Assembly: GCA_002179805.1 (NCBI GenBank)
Contig: NAVB01000318.1
Coordinates: 1 to 64,000 of the forward strand
Direction: 5' to 3'
DNA: 64,000 nt
From: Acanthamoeba lenticulata
Taxonomy: Eukaryota > Discosea > Longamoebia > Acanthamoebidae
Positions within the stretch are counted from its first letter, which is position 1, and each line of letters opens with the position of its first letter. Positions 20,801-31,775 of the stretch are shown here, piece by piece. Made by a program: the position numbers and the translations under genes. The notes beneath the pieces are model-generated. The model had not been told where the DNA came from. It saw nothing but the letters and a program-made list of their open reading frames with translations, and did no database searches.

Positions 20801-21504
20801 CGCCGCCGCGGCTGCCGAGAAGCAGCGCTCGGCTTACCAGGCCGGCGCCGAGAAGGAGGGCACCCTCATGTACGAGGAGAGCCCGAGCCGGTGGCTCAGC
20901 AACTGGCTGTCGCTCAAGGAGGGCCGCCTCTACCTCTTCAGCAGCCGCACGGTTCGTCACGTCATTTATTGTTGTTATGTTTTGTCGTCGTGATGCTGAC
21001 ACCACGAGACTGTCGTGGCCAACAGGACCCGTGGCCGCACGGCGTGATCGAGCTTGAGGGCTGCGCGGTGGAGGTGGAGTCCAGCAAACCCGAGGAGGAG
21101 AAGAAGAAAAAGAAGAAGGGACAGTTCGTCTTCCTCATCATGAACCCGAGCGTCGGCTCCACCAGGTTTTGCTGTACGCCTTTCCGCCTCACTTCTCGAG
21201 AGCTCGCGCTTGACGCTCCTCCTCTCACACACGCCGCTCGCCAGGCGCATCGGAGAGGGAGCGTGCCGAATGGGTCACCGCCATCGCCATGGCGTGCCGT
21301 AACGCTGGTGCGTGCCTGCGCCCTCATCGATAATACAGCAGTTCAGTTGATGTGCTGAACGTGCGCTCGTGTGATGACGTGACAGACACGCTCAAGAAAG
21401 CCGAGGAGGAGGCTGAGGCCAAGGCTGCCGCCGAAGACCAGAACGAAGACGACGAGGCCGCCAAGCTGCGCTCCCTTCTGCAGCTCTACGCCCTCCGCGT
21501 CTAA
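17838..21504 (+). CDS. Rho guanine-nucleotide exchange factor with DH and about three PH domains
   Basis: RhoGEFs load GTP on Rho/Rac GTPases to drive actin remodelling. A Pro/Gly-rich start (ATG 17838) precedes the DH domain: FYLLRDLVQSEQRYVSILNT (CR1), DFLEPLRKEGIV, LLPVYQEYCSHYKRAKDKL, FNLSMLRSFLVQPLQR, ICHYPLTLKELAKYLPP (CR3) and a final helix ending EIEKKIDGL. The tandem PH follows (VLEGPLKIRKKQIKEGHVYL, ...KKWQFYCQNSEERQKWVQKI). A coiled-coil/low-complexity linker comes next (ESLVKLKERVEQLEQERKQM). A second PH (VGYLSKKGAKRRNWKDRWFI ... QQEQKEWMEAITACI) and a third PH-like unit (EGTLMYEESPSRWLSNWLSL ... ERAEWVTAIAMACRN) end in an acidic coiled coil. About ten short introns. The product probably acts at phosphoinositide membranes during motility or phagocytosis. 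Confidence 0.88.
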
Positions 21505-21792
21505 AAGAGACAAGGAATCTCGTGTCTCTGCCACAAGCGACCCTCCCTCCCCGTTGTGCTCCCTCTCCCACTTCTTCCTGTACTTCATTTAGGACGCTGC
21601 TGCACCTGTGGCCGTCCAACGTCGCAACTTTTCACACCCACGGAAGCAGGCAGACGTCCGCAGTTTCGCAGTTTTGGCGCTTCATTTCCGGCCTTGGTTT
21701 GTTTTAGTGATTGTCGTTCTGCATCTTGTAGGCGCCTGGATCGGGGGGCATTTGATTGATTCGGTGGTGTAGTGGCGCGCTCGAGAACCAAC

Positions 21793-24406
21793 ATGTCCCA
21801 CGGACACAGTCATGGCCATGGCGGGTCGTGTAATCACGCGCATGGAGGAGGAGGCGGAGGTGAGCCTGTCGACCAGCCGCAAACCATTTTGCCATCGCGA
21901 GGTAGCCATCACCCTCCCTGGCAAGCAATCGCTGCCTGTATTATTGATTACTCACCTACAAGAACGATCGATTTTTAACACCGAGCAGACGTTTGGTCGG
22001 CGGCAAGGAGAGGAGACATCGAACTGCTTCGAGTTCTGATCGAAGAGGAGAAGAATGACATCAATCAAGGAGATGAGGACGGTTCTACCCCGCTCCACTG
22101 GGCGGCCTACTTTGATCGGTGCGTTCATCTGAGCCCCGGGCTAAACCGTGGTCACCTGGCTCATCTTTTGAGAGCAGGACCGAAGCCATCCAGTACCTTT
22201 TGCAGAAGGGCGCTAATATCGACGCGCTCAACACGAAAGAGTCCCAAACGCCTCTGCACTGGTCCTGCATTGGCAAGAGCATGAAGGTCCATAACATTAA
22301 GCGCCAGCTTGAGTGATTGTGGCCGAAAAGCTGACACATCTTGCCTCTCTTGACAACAGAGCATGCTCCTCCTTATTAAGGAGGGCGCCGACATCACGAA
22401 GAGCGACAAGCGTGGCTACGACTGCCTCATCCATGCCAGCCAGTACGGCAACGTGCTGATGGCGCATAACCTCGTCGTTAAGCAAGGTATATCTTCTTCT
22501 TCTGAACGTGCCCGGACATGTTCACCTCGCGCACAGCGGCTCATGTTTCGTCTTTCTTCATTACAGGCCTGTCGGTGGGCCATCGCGACACTGAGGGCCA
22601 CACCGCGCTGCACTGGGCGGCCTACCAGAACCATGAGCCCGTGGCTCGGCTGCTTCTCTCGCTGGGCGCCGACATCATGAGCGTAGATGATGAAGGTCTC
22701 ACGCCTATGCACTGGGCCGCCCTCAAGGTGTGTAGACCTATTCATTCCTCTTGAGTATCTTTAATTGCTCTGGTCGTTCTCGAGCGACTGACGGTGTGAC
22801 GCCAAACGTTCTCCAGGGACACGCCCAGATGGTTCAGTTCCTTATTCTGAACGGCGGTGATGTACACGCCAAGGACGCCGACGGCTACACGCCTCTTGAC
22901 TTAGCCACGCAGAAGAACATGAAGAACGCCATCTCCATCCTGAAATATTCGCAGAGCTTCACGCCCACTACCGAGGCACGTTGCCTCATACCCGATGATG
23001 TTATTTTTTCTTTTCAGCAGTTTATTAACCTGCGTTTGGCACCACACGTAGGCCCGAAACTGGCGGACGTGGTTCTTGGTTCCGTGGGTTCTGGTTCCGT
23101 TCTTCTTCTTCATCATCGATACGCTGCCCTTCATCGTTTTCATCGTATTCTGTGCGGCGCTAGTCGTCGTCATGAGCAACCTCATGAAGATAATGTGGAT
23201 CGGCAAGGACACCAACAACCCGTTCTTCATGTCCGTTATGGCGGCCACCTACGCGCTCTCTACCTGGGTGTACTTCGTTAGGGTCTTCCCTGGTATTGTC
23301 ATCGTTACCGTCCCTCGTCGCCTTATGCGCCCGCCGCCTGACAATCTTGTGCTGACCCCGCGTGGCGTGGCCTCTTCGCCTTGATCTATAGTGACCAGCG
23401 ACTACAGCATGCTGACCATGTTCTTCATCACGGTCAACTTCCTCTGGGCGGGACTGTTCCTCTACATGGTCCGGTCCGACCCCGGCGTGGTCAAGGGCGA
23501 GGGAATGGGCGTGGAGAAGATCTACGAGAAGCTTGAGCAGGGCGCCAAGAACATTCCCCAGCTCTGCCCGACCTGCATGGTATGTTTTTAACATGGGCTC
23601 CCAGCATGTAGCGTTGGTGGCCGCTGACCTGACTCTGTTCGCTCAACAAACAGATCGCGCGTCCGCTGCGTGCCAAGCATTGCCGGAGCTGCAATCGCTG
23701 CGTCGCGCGGATGGATCACCACTGCCACTGGCTCAACAACTGCGTGGGCGTGAACAACCACCCGATGTTCATGCTGCTCCTGACTTTTGTCATCATCATG
23801 CACTGCATCTTCGCCTTCTTCTGCATTCAACGTTCGTGCTCACCTCGTTAGCATCCTCCTTTCCTTTTCCTTGATGTCTCATCTACTTTCACCATCATAA
23901 CCACCTGTATTAGTGATGGGCACGATTCCGGACGCGCCTTCGGCGTGGTACATCCACCAGACCATCTACTTTTACTACAGCCACGAAGGGGTGCGTTCCC
24001 CAACAGAGGTTCATGAAGGCAGTTGAGGTTCTTTTAGGCTGACATTTTATGTTTTTGTTGTGTTTGGCAGATGCTGTTGATGCTGATGCTGTTCCACATG
24101 TTTAACGCGCTCTGGGAGACCTACGTGTTCTACCAGCAGTGGACTCTTGCCTTTGACAACATGACCGTCAACGAGTTTATCAACAGCACCAAGTGCGTGC
24201 ACCCCTTTCTTTCAAAAGAAAGATCGACCCATGGGTCACCGCTCTAACACCTTTTTTTTTTCTTCAGATACACCTACCTTCGACGCAACGGCCGGTTTTT
24301 CAATCCTTTCGACAAGGGCTGGAAGGCAAACATCCAGGAGTTCTTCCACCCGACCTACAACTACCGCAATCTCTACGAGCTGACCGGCAGCGACGACATG
24401 GCGTGA
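21793..24406 (+). CDS. Ankyrin-repeat DHHC palmitoyltransferase (HIP14/ZDHHC17-like)
   Basis: It transfers palmitate to cysteines of membrane proteins, usually at the Golgi. ATG 21793 opens a His/Gly-rich leader ([20 protein letters not shown]), spliced to about five ankyrin repeats: [65 protein letters not shown] with [14 protein letters not shown], and [15 protein letters not shown]. Two hydrophobic segments follow ([20 protein letters not shown] and [20 protein letters not shown]). The Cys-rich catalytic domain reads [20 protein letters not shown] then NNCVG; the active motif is DHHC, although the next residue is His rather than the usual Pro. Two more helices and [20 protein letters not shown] complete it. 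The His-rich leader might bind metal and is not a general feature of HIP14. Introns are numerous and short. Confidence 0.92.
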
Positions 24407-24607
24407 GGAGCTCAGTCCCCTTTTTTGCTAATTCTCCTATTTAATCTGGTGCAAGAAAGAAAAGAAGAGAAAAATTAAGAAAAAACAAACAACACCAAAG
24501 GGAAAAGAGCTTTCTGGGGAGCACTCGGCCGAAGAAGAAGGGCCCTGTAAGGCGCCCACGTTCTATCTAAGCTGCACATACAGATCAACAAACTCCAGTC
24601 AACAATT

Positions 24608-26788
24608 ATGGACACTCGCCTGCTCGCATCTACTGCAATCTGGGTGGCGCTCACCATCTTGTGCGTCGTTCCTGTCCACGGACGCGACTCGTGCTTACAC
24701 GATAGCTGTTCCTTCTACGAAAGTGATGGTACAGCCCCAACACCCTCTTTGCCAAAGGTTCAGTGCTGAACTGTCGTGGCACGTGCAGTGCTGCTCAACT
24801 CGGGCGACTATCACGAGTCGCGAGTGGTGCGTGCGTTAGCTGGAGCCGAGCTGTCCGTAAACGCATCCCTCCTGGCCTGCGTTACGGCGAGTACGTTCCT
24901 CCATCGCTGTAATCTCTGCTTGCTGCTCATCTGCTCCCGTCATGTGTGGCAGTTGGTCAGGAATGTCGCGTGACCGTCATGCTCGTGACTAGCGGCCAGC
25001 TGCAACAGGTCAAGTCCATCGGCGTGGCCAATCTCACCCACGCCAACGCCCCCTTCCTTGAAAAGGGCGTCAACTTCTTCACCGACGTCACAGAGGTGCT
25101 CTCTCCCGTGCCTCCGCCTTCACTTGCGCACGGTGTCTCACCATGGCCGAGAGGGTCGTGGGAGTAGGCGCTGGCCTTCAAGCTCTACTTCCAGAAGCAT
25201 GACGGGGACTACATGCTAGCCTTTTACCTGGACCCAACTCCTGGGAGCTCCTCGATTTCCGTCCGGTTAGCCTACGGCGTCAGGTTTGACTATGGTGCGA
25301 GCCTCTATCGGGTTCTGCCCGCATGCTTCTGCGACGCCTGACAGCTTGTACACGAACGCTGATGCACAGACGTTTGCCACGGGCTCGTGGGAGGCCTTGT
25401 CGGCATTTACCTGATCATTGTCGCTCTCTTCGCCTGTGGCCTCATCATCACAAGCAACTTCAGGCGCGAGGTCTCTCTGAGAGCTCAGAACGCCGTAGAG
25501 GGCGTACGTGCCCCGAGTCATGCGTTGACGCGTGAGTCGAGCGATTTGATGTACTCACGTGGCGGCTTTACGCACTGATGCAGCTCGAGGACCGCCACCA
25601 AAAGAGGTTGCAAAAGTATCAAGAGGAGAAGCGGCTACGCGAGCGCAAGGAAGAGGCCTCGTGGTTCAATGCGCCCTTCATCCCGTTTTGCTACCGCAAA
25701 TGCCAGTGCTGCAGCCTCATGACTCAGCCCAAGTACCCGTTCTTCCCATACCACTGGCTCTTTACCCACGACTGGCTTTCCTTCATTGTACGCCGCGTTT
25801 CATGCTCCGCCTCGCTTTCCTCAAGAAGATGATGAGACCAGCGCCTCACCTCGTGAACGGCATGCAGCGACCAGCCCCGGATGAGCAGCTCAACCGATGG
25901 AACAAGCTGCTCGTCATCCTCACGAAGGTGATCGTGGGTATGATCCTGCTGGCGGTGTGGATCCAGCCTATCATCGAGGCTTCGGCTGTCCTCTCGGCCA
26001 CGTCCTTGCCGGACGCGTGGAAGGAGATCGTCGCCGGTAAACCCATTGTCTCCTCATTCTGCTTCTCTCTCTTCAGTCACACCAACCGTGTTCCGGGCTG
26101 CTCACGTGCGATGAACCACGTATCAGAGATGTTCAGCAAGTCGTTTGCGATCTGGATCGTGGAGGAGCTTATCGGCATCTTCTACCCCTGGCTCCTCCTC
26201 TGGGCGCAGCACAAGGGCAACCAGAGGTGCGCACGTCTTTGACTACTTTCAGAACGCGTCTTTGACGGTGGACTTGAAACTTGGTTCAGGAATGAGATCT
26301 CGATCGGAGGCACGTCGTATGAAGTGAACGACCCGCTGCGCCGGACGTCCAAGTTAATGTCCCTCGTCCTGTTGGTCCTGCGCGAGGTTGGGTCCTTTGT
26401 GCTGCTTGCGCTGGTTCTCCTGCTGCTCTTTGCGCTCCACAGCGTGCGTGACTACCTCAGTTGTCGCTACGTCGAGAGTGTGATCATCCAGCTCTTCGTC
26501 CTCGAGTTCTATCGCCTGTTCTTCCCTGGTACCCCTCTGCGCTCTCTTTCCCTTTCTCCTCAGGTTGTTGTTGTCATGCTCACAATGTTGCGGCTTGGCC
26601 TGCAACCAACCAACCAAGGGATTTTGGCGAGCTGGATGCTGTACATGCTCCGCAACACGTGGGGAGTACCGCCTCCCGCGCCAGACGTCCCGATCGAGGA
26701 CGCCGAGGTGCGGGCCTTTGCCACGGCCGACGACTACGAGCCCACGGCAAGCATCAACTCGGCTCCGCTGGGTGAGTTCTCTTTATGA
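24608..26788 (+). CDS. Unrecognised secretory-pathway multi-pass membrane protein
   Basis: The family is not recognised. ATG 24608 starts a signal peptide (LLASTAIWVALTILCVVPVHG), then a luminal/extracellular Cys-containing domain (RDSCLHDSCSF; LNSGDYHESRVVRALAGAEL; ECRVTVMLVTSGQLQQVKSI; KLYFQKHDGDYMLAFYLDPT). A transmembrane helix (GLVGIYLIIVALFACGLII) is followed by a charged segment with a likely coiled coil (LEDRHQKRLQKYQEEKRLRE) and a Cys cluster (CYRKCQCCSLMTQPKYPFFP). Four or so more hydrophobic helices follow: LLVILTKVIVGMILLAVWI, AIWIVEELIGIFYPWLLLW, the LMSLVLLVLREVGSFVLLAL region, and one around 26490-26540. It ends with an acidic tail (DVPIEDAEVRAFATADDYEP). Exons are joined by short introns; exact edges are uncertain, especially near 25290-25400. 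Transport or receptor functions are both possible. Confidence 0.6.
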
Positions 26789-27003
26789 CAGACCAAGGTT
26801 TGGTTGTTGTTCATTTCCTAACATTAAACATAAAAGGAAATGAATTAGATCCTTTTCCGAGATAGTTTCTCCATTTGCTCACATTGCTGACGTGTAACCA
26901 ACCACTGGCCGGCTTTCCCGCGCTTCCAAGCAACGGATCGCGGAACGGAAAAAACCACTGTTCAGCCGTTAATCTTCAAGATTCTGAGTCTGAGAAGCCA
27001 AAG

Positions 27004-27990
27004 ATGCAAGGCACGACCGAAGACCCTGCTTCGGGGTATGTTATCAAGGTCCTTATGGGCAACGCCAACCCCAAGTTGGGGAACGATATCGCCGAGGCTA
27101 TGGGGGTGAAGTTGTGCGCTTGTGAGGTGGCCAAGTTTGCGGACGGAGAGATTAACATGCAAATCAAGGAGAACATCCGAGGGGCGGACATCTACGTTAT
27201 TCAGGGAACCTCGCCCCCCGTCAACGACAACCTCATGGGGCTTTTGTTGCTGCTCCAAACGATTAAGCTCTCTTCTGCGAAGCGTATCACCGCCGTTATC
27301 CCGTACTACGGCTACGCGCGACAGGACCGCAAGACCCGCCCCCGTGTCCCCATCTCCGCGAGTGCCGTGGCTCAGCTGATAGAAACGATGGGTGCCGACC
27401 GCGTCGTGACGGTGGACCTTCACTGCGGCCAGATCCAGGGCTTCTTCCACCACACACCCGTCGACAACCTGTTCGCCGAGTCTGAGTTCATCGAGCCGCT
27501 CAAGGCCATGTACCCGGACCCCGCGGATGTCGTCATTGTGTCCCCTGATGCAGGCGGCGTGATGCGCGCCCGTCGCGTGGCCGATGACATCCACGCCGAG
27601 GGTGTGGCCACCATCCTTAAGCGTCGAGGACAGGCCAACGTGGTGGACTCCATGCAGATTGTGGGCTCCGTGTCTGGCAAGAAATGTGTTATCGTGGACG
27701 ACATCATCGATACCGCCGGCACTCTGTGCAAGGCTGCTGAGCTTCTGAGGGAGAATGGCGCCACCGACGTTATCGCCTGTGCCACGCATGGCGTGTTCTC
27801 GGGCTCAGCCATGGGCCGCATCAACTCGTCCTGCCTGACCGCTGTCTACGTGACCGACTCCATTCCCCAGGAACTCAACCTGGCGCGCTGCGACAAGCTT
27901 CGCGTGCTCTCTATCGCCCCTCTTCTCGCTCGGGCCATTCACCGCATTCATGATGAGAAGTCCCTCTCTGTCCTCTTTGCTCACACTTGA
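27004..27990 (+). CDS. PRPS: Ribose-phosphate pyrophosphokinase (PRPP synthetase)
   Basis: It makes PRPP from ribose-5-phosphate and ATP for purine, pyrimidine, NAD and histidine synthesis in the cytosol. The intronless frame from ATG 27004 (MQGTTEDP) gives 328 residues, close to the eukaryotic size. Motifs: NPKLGNDIAEAMGV, KFADGEINMQIKENIRGADI, YYGYARQDRKTRPRVPISAS (ATP-site RQDRK), TVDLHCGQIQGFF, VIVSPDAGGVMRARRVAD, CVIVDDIIDTAGT (PRPP-binding loop), and FSGSAMGRI. The catalytic-loop region around KRRGQANVVDSMQIVGSVSG is intact. An in-frame extension upstream to 26875 has no clear ATG and is not family-like, so I take 27004. A TATA-like CATAAAAGG lies near 26829, leaving a fairly long leader. 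The class I signature favours ADP/GDP-inhibited, phosphate-dependent behaviour, by family knowledge only. Confidence 0.96.
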   Translation: MQGTTEDPASGYVIKVLMGNANPKLGNDIAEAMGVKLCACEVAKFADGEINMQIKENIRGADIYVIQGTSPPVNDNLMGLLLLLQTIKLSSAKRITAVIPYYGYARQDRKTRPRVPISASAVAQLIETMGADRVVTVDLHCGQIQGFFHHTPVDNLFAESEFIEPLKAMYPDPADVVIVSPDAGGVMRARRVADDIHAEGVATILKRRGQANVVDSMQIVGSVSGKKCVIVDDIIDTAGTLCKAAELLRENGATDVIACATHGVFSGSAMGRINSSCLTAVYVTDSIPQELNLARCDKLRVLSIAPLLARAIHRIHDEKSLSVLFAHT

Positions 27991-28141
27991 AGCACAGGCA
28001 TGTTCTTGTCCCAAGAAATATACCAAAAATTCTTTCAGCGCCGTTTTATTTACACCGGCGTTAAATAACACAGTTGTTGGCCTTAGCTTAGGAAGAGCAA
28101 GAGGAGCAAGGAAGAGCAAGAGGAGCCAGGACCATAGCGTA

Positions 28142-31100
28142 ATGCCGGAAGTGTACGTGCAAGTGGTGGGGGCGGGCACAGCAGGGCTCACGCCGTCAGT
28201 GCTTGTGGTGGCCGGCCGGCACCGCTTCCTCTTCAACTGCGGGGAGCAGTCACAGCGCTTCATCACTGAGAACAAGTTGCGCACGCAAAACGTGGACGCC
28301 TGCTTCGTGACGCAGGTGGACTGGCACCACTTGGGCGGCCTTTCCGACTTTCTCATGACTGGTGCCGCCTTGCCCTTGCTTCCGGGGTGTGAACTCGCGC
28401 TGGTGCTGATTTTGGGGGGGGGGAGGACAGTGGCGGACAACGGCAAGAGTCAGATCGCGTTGTATGGGCCAGCTCCGCTGTACTGCTATGCGCTGTCGAT
28501 GCAAATGTTCCTCTATCGTCCGGCGTTCTCGCTCGATATCCACCAGCTCAACGCGCAGCCTGCCGGTTACCTCACCTTCGAGGTGGGCGAGGCGGGCGAC
28601 GCTTCCCAGCTCCGCATCCGGCCCATCCTCATCGATCCTCACCAGCACTCAGCCAAGACGCCGGGTCATCACAAGGATAAGTGCAAGGAGGAGGACGACG
28701 GTGACGGCTGTCTGCGTAAGCAGCTTGGGCTCGCGTTCGACGTCGGTCGCAAGGTGTGCCGCATGCGGCCGGACCTGCGCCCGCTCGTGCCCCGGAACGA
28801 CCACGTACCGCCAGTACTCTGCTACGCTGTGGAAGCGCCCGAGGTCCGCACTCCTGCCGCTATCTCAGTGCACCACCGTCGTGACGGAAGGGACCTGCCG
28901 TGACGCTCCCTTTGGTCGTTGTTGTGGATTGCAGGTGCGCGGCAGGTTCGACGTGCAAAAGGCCAAGGCTCTGGGCGTGCCGCCCGGGCCCCTTTGCGGT
29001 GCGCTACGTCAGCCAATGAACAACAAGCCAAGTATGTGTTCTCACACAGGCGCGCGCGTGGGACAGGCAAACTGACCAAGGGCGAGAGCGTAACCACGCC
29101 GGACGGGCGCGTCGTGCACCCGGCTGACTGCATGGGCGCCGCCGTCCCTGGCCCGGTCTTCCTGCTCGTCACGTGCCCCTCGCCGACCTACCTACCCCAC
29201 CTCCTCGCCAATGAGGTACGTACCATTTGCTGCATCTCCAGAGATTTACGGCTCATTTCTCTCCGCCGTCTGCTGTGCTGGGCGGGGCTCAGGTGCTACG
29301 TGGCTATGTCGCCGATCCTGAGGTGGCGTGCGTCGTCCACATCACTCCAAAGTCTGTCCTGCAGCTTCCCGACTACTCGGCCTGGATGGAGTCCTTTGCG
29401 TCCTCACGCCGTTCGTCGCTCCGCCTCTTTCCTCTGCGCCCACAAAAACTAAACAGCTTTGTGTGTGCGCGGCGCCAGTCACGCATGTGTTGCTTGAGGA
29501 GAGCACGGCGCTGAATGTGGACCGGACCCTGTTCCAGGCATCGAATGTCCACAGCATCAAGCTCAACTACGCGCTTCCCTCGGCCTTTCCGTTGCCCTTT
29601 GACATCCGATCAACGATGGCGCGCCCGTTCGTCGAGAACGTCGAGCCCTCATCGTCTTCATCGTCTTCTTCATCAACGGCATCAACAGCTTCCGTGGGCG
29701 GCGAGAATCCCAAGGCCAAGGCCAAGACCGCGGCCAAAGCCAAGACCGCGCCGGTGCGCCGCCCGGCGGCTGTGGAAAAGGCCGAGTCGCAGCTGCTGGC
29801 CGACCTGTTTGGCTCGCACGCGCCTCGGGCAGCCGCACGCACCGTGGTGGGCGACAATCTGATGCGATTCACGCTCCTCCCGCCGTCCCAATTTGGGCTC
29901 GACTGGTCGGCCAGCGTCGAGCTGAGCGACGACACGTTCTACAAGCAGACCCTCGACGCGCTCCAGCACGACACCGAGCTCAACGCTGCTCTCGCGCGCC
30001 TCTCGCCCGAGCGCGGTTGCCAGGGCGGCGGCGACGACGAGGTCGGTGATCGGGTAGTATTCCTGGGCACCGTGGCGTCGGCGGCCAATCCGGTCCGCTC
30101 CGAGTCGTGCATCTACGTCGACATTCCGGACTACGGCGGCCTCCTGCTCGATGCCGGCGGCGGCGCCTACCAGCAGATGGTACTCCGCCCGCCCTCTGAG
30201 CCCAGCACAAACGACGTTGAACAAGCGCATGGCGGTCCAAATGAACTCACGCTGGGCTGTACTTGCGCAGGTGCGGCGCTACGGGCTGGAAGGCGCGCAC
30301 GAGCGGCTCGCGCGCCTGCGGTGCATCTGGATCACCCACAAGGTTCGTCCTCCTGGGACAAGCTGGCCTCCCCTTCCGCGGGAGTTCAGTGGCGGGCTGA
30401 CTTGTTGCCATTCCTTTGATGACTCGCCGCGTGCAGCACGCGGACCACTGCGCGGGGGTGGTGAACATCGTCCGCATCACCAACGAGCTCCGGCGCCGCC
30501 GGGCCTCTGAAGCTGAGGCGACGAACGACGAACAGGAGCGGCGCCGGTGGGAGTGCGCCGTGTGCGGCTTCAGGTTCCGGTACCGGAAGAGCCTGTACCT
30601 GCACATGCCCATCCACCAGCTCGCGTCCGTGGCGGGCTCCTCGTTCGAGGACGAACTCTACGCCAGCGCCGCCAACCGGACCGCCGCGGAGCACGGCGAC
30701 CCGGTGGACTTCCTGCCATCGATGAACTCAACCTCGGTCCTCATCGTGGGGCCCTTCTGGCTCGAGCCCTGGTACGCGGCCGTGTGTGGCCATAACGGCC
30801 CCAACAAGAAGAGTCCATGAGCTGATGGTTGGGTCGGGCTGGGGAAGGCTGGTGGACTACGACGAGACGGTGCAGCGGATCGACTACGAGTTCGTGGACG
30901 CGCTCTACCTCACGCGCACTTGGCGCCAGGCCGGGGACGTGGGGGGCGATGAGGAGCAGCTGCCCCTGCTCACGCAGTACTTCCGGGAGGCGCTGGGCCT
31001 CACGTCGATCCACTCCGCCATTGTGGAGCACTCCTATCCCACCTATGCTGGTGCGCCCAATCCCTTTAGACAAGTGAGCGACGTATGTGCGGCTCTCCCA

Positions 31101-31597
31101 ACCAACAAATGTATGTCCAGTCGTGATGGAGCATGAACACGGGTGGAAGCTCGTGTACTCGGGGGACACAAGGCCGTGTCCGCAAATGGTGGAGATTGCC
31201 AAGGGCGCCACCATGCTCATTCACGAAGCGACCTTTGAGGAGGACATGCAGGAGAAGGCCATCGGCGACAGGCACGACCACGCCTTTTTGTCACGATTTC
31301 GTGGTTGAAGTGGCCCTTGTTCACGCTCCAGTGGGGGACAGACATTCTACTGTGCGCGAAGCGTTGAGTGTGGCACAGGATGCTCGACCCAATTGCACGG
31401 TGCTCACCCACTTCAGTGGTCGATTCGAGAAGACTCTGCCAGACGTGTGGGCTCTGCAGCGCACCATTACGCCCCCTGAGACTGAGCCACTCGCGGTCGT
31501 CATGGCGCAGGACTTCATGACCCTCCGGCTCAACAGCAACCAACAAGATGTTGTGGCGGTTATGCAACCCCTCTACCACCTGTTTGCCAAGACGTAA
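28142..31597 (+). CDS. ELAC2: Long-form tRNase Z (ELAC2-like) with C2H2 zinc-finger insert
   Basis: This metallo-beta-lactamase endonuclease removes 3' trailers from pre-tRNAs. The degenerate N-terminal half begins at 28142: VYVQVVGAGTAGLTPSVLVV, RFLFNCGEQSQRFITENKL, VTQVDWHHLGGLSDFLMT, then YGPAPLYCY. The linker holds an Ala/Lys-rich stretch (29700-29760). The catalytic half: VVFLGTVASAANPVRSESCI, LLLDAGGGAYQQM, WITHK spliced to HADHCAGVV (HxHxDH), LIVGPFWLEPW, EHSYPTYA, VYSGDTRPC, LIHEATFEEDM and LTHFSGRF, ending YHLFAKT. Between HADH and LIVGP an insert of about 80 residues contains CAVCGFRFRYRKSL followed by HMPIH, a textbook CxxC-x12-HxxxH finger with Phe and Leu in place. LDAGGG replaces the usual LDCGEG. 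Introns are short; the last is inferred near 31290-31340. Nuclear and/or mitochondrial location is likely. Confidence 0.9.
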
Positions 31598-31775
31598 GTG
31601 ACCGCCTCCAGCGGGCAACAAAGAGAGGAATCACACCATACAAGGAAACAGACTATCTTTAATTGCAGTGCACGACTTTTGAACGTACTGCCTCGACGAA
31701 CTTGATCGTGCAGTTCTTGCGCATTGTGCTTGATTTTAACAGGTCAAGCACTACAAAAGAGGCGAGGGTTTTACT

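Noticed and set aside
26962..27789. Minus-strand 275-codon frame opposite PRPP synthetase
   Set aside because: It is antisense to a well-conserved enzyme, and its translation shows no recognisable domain.
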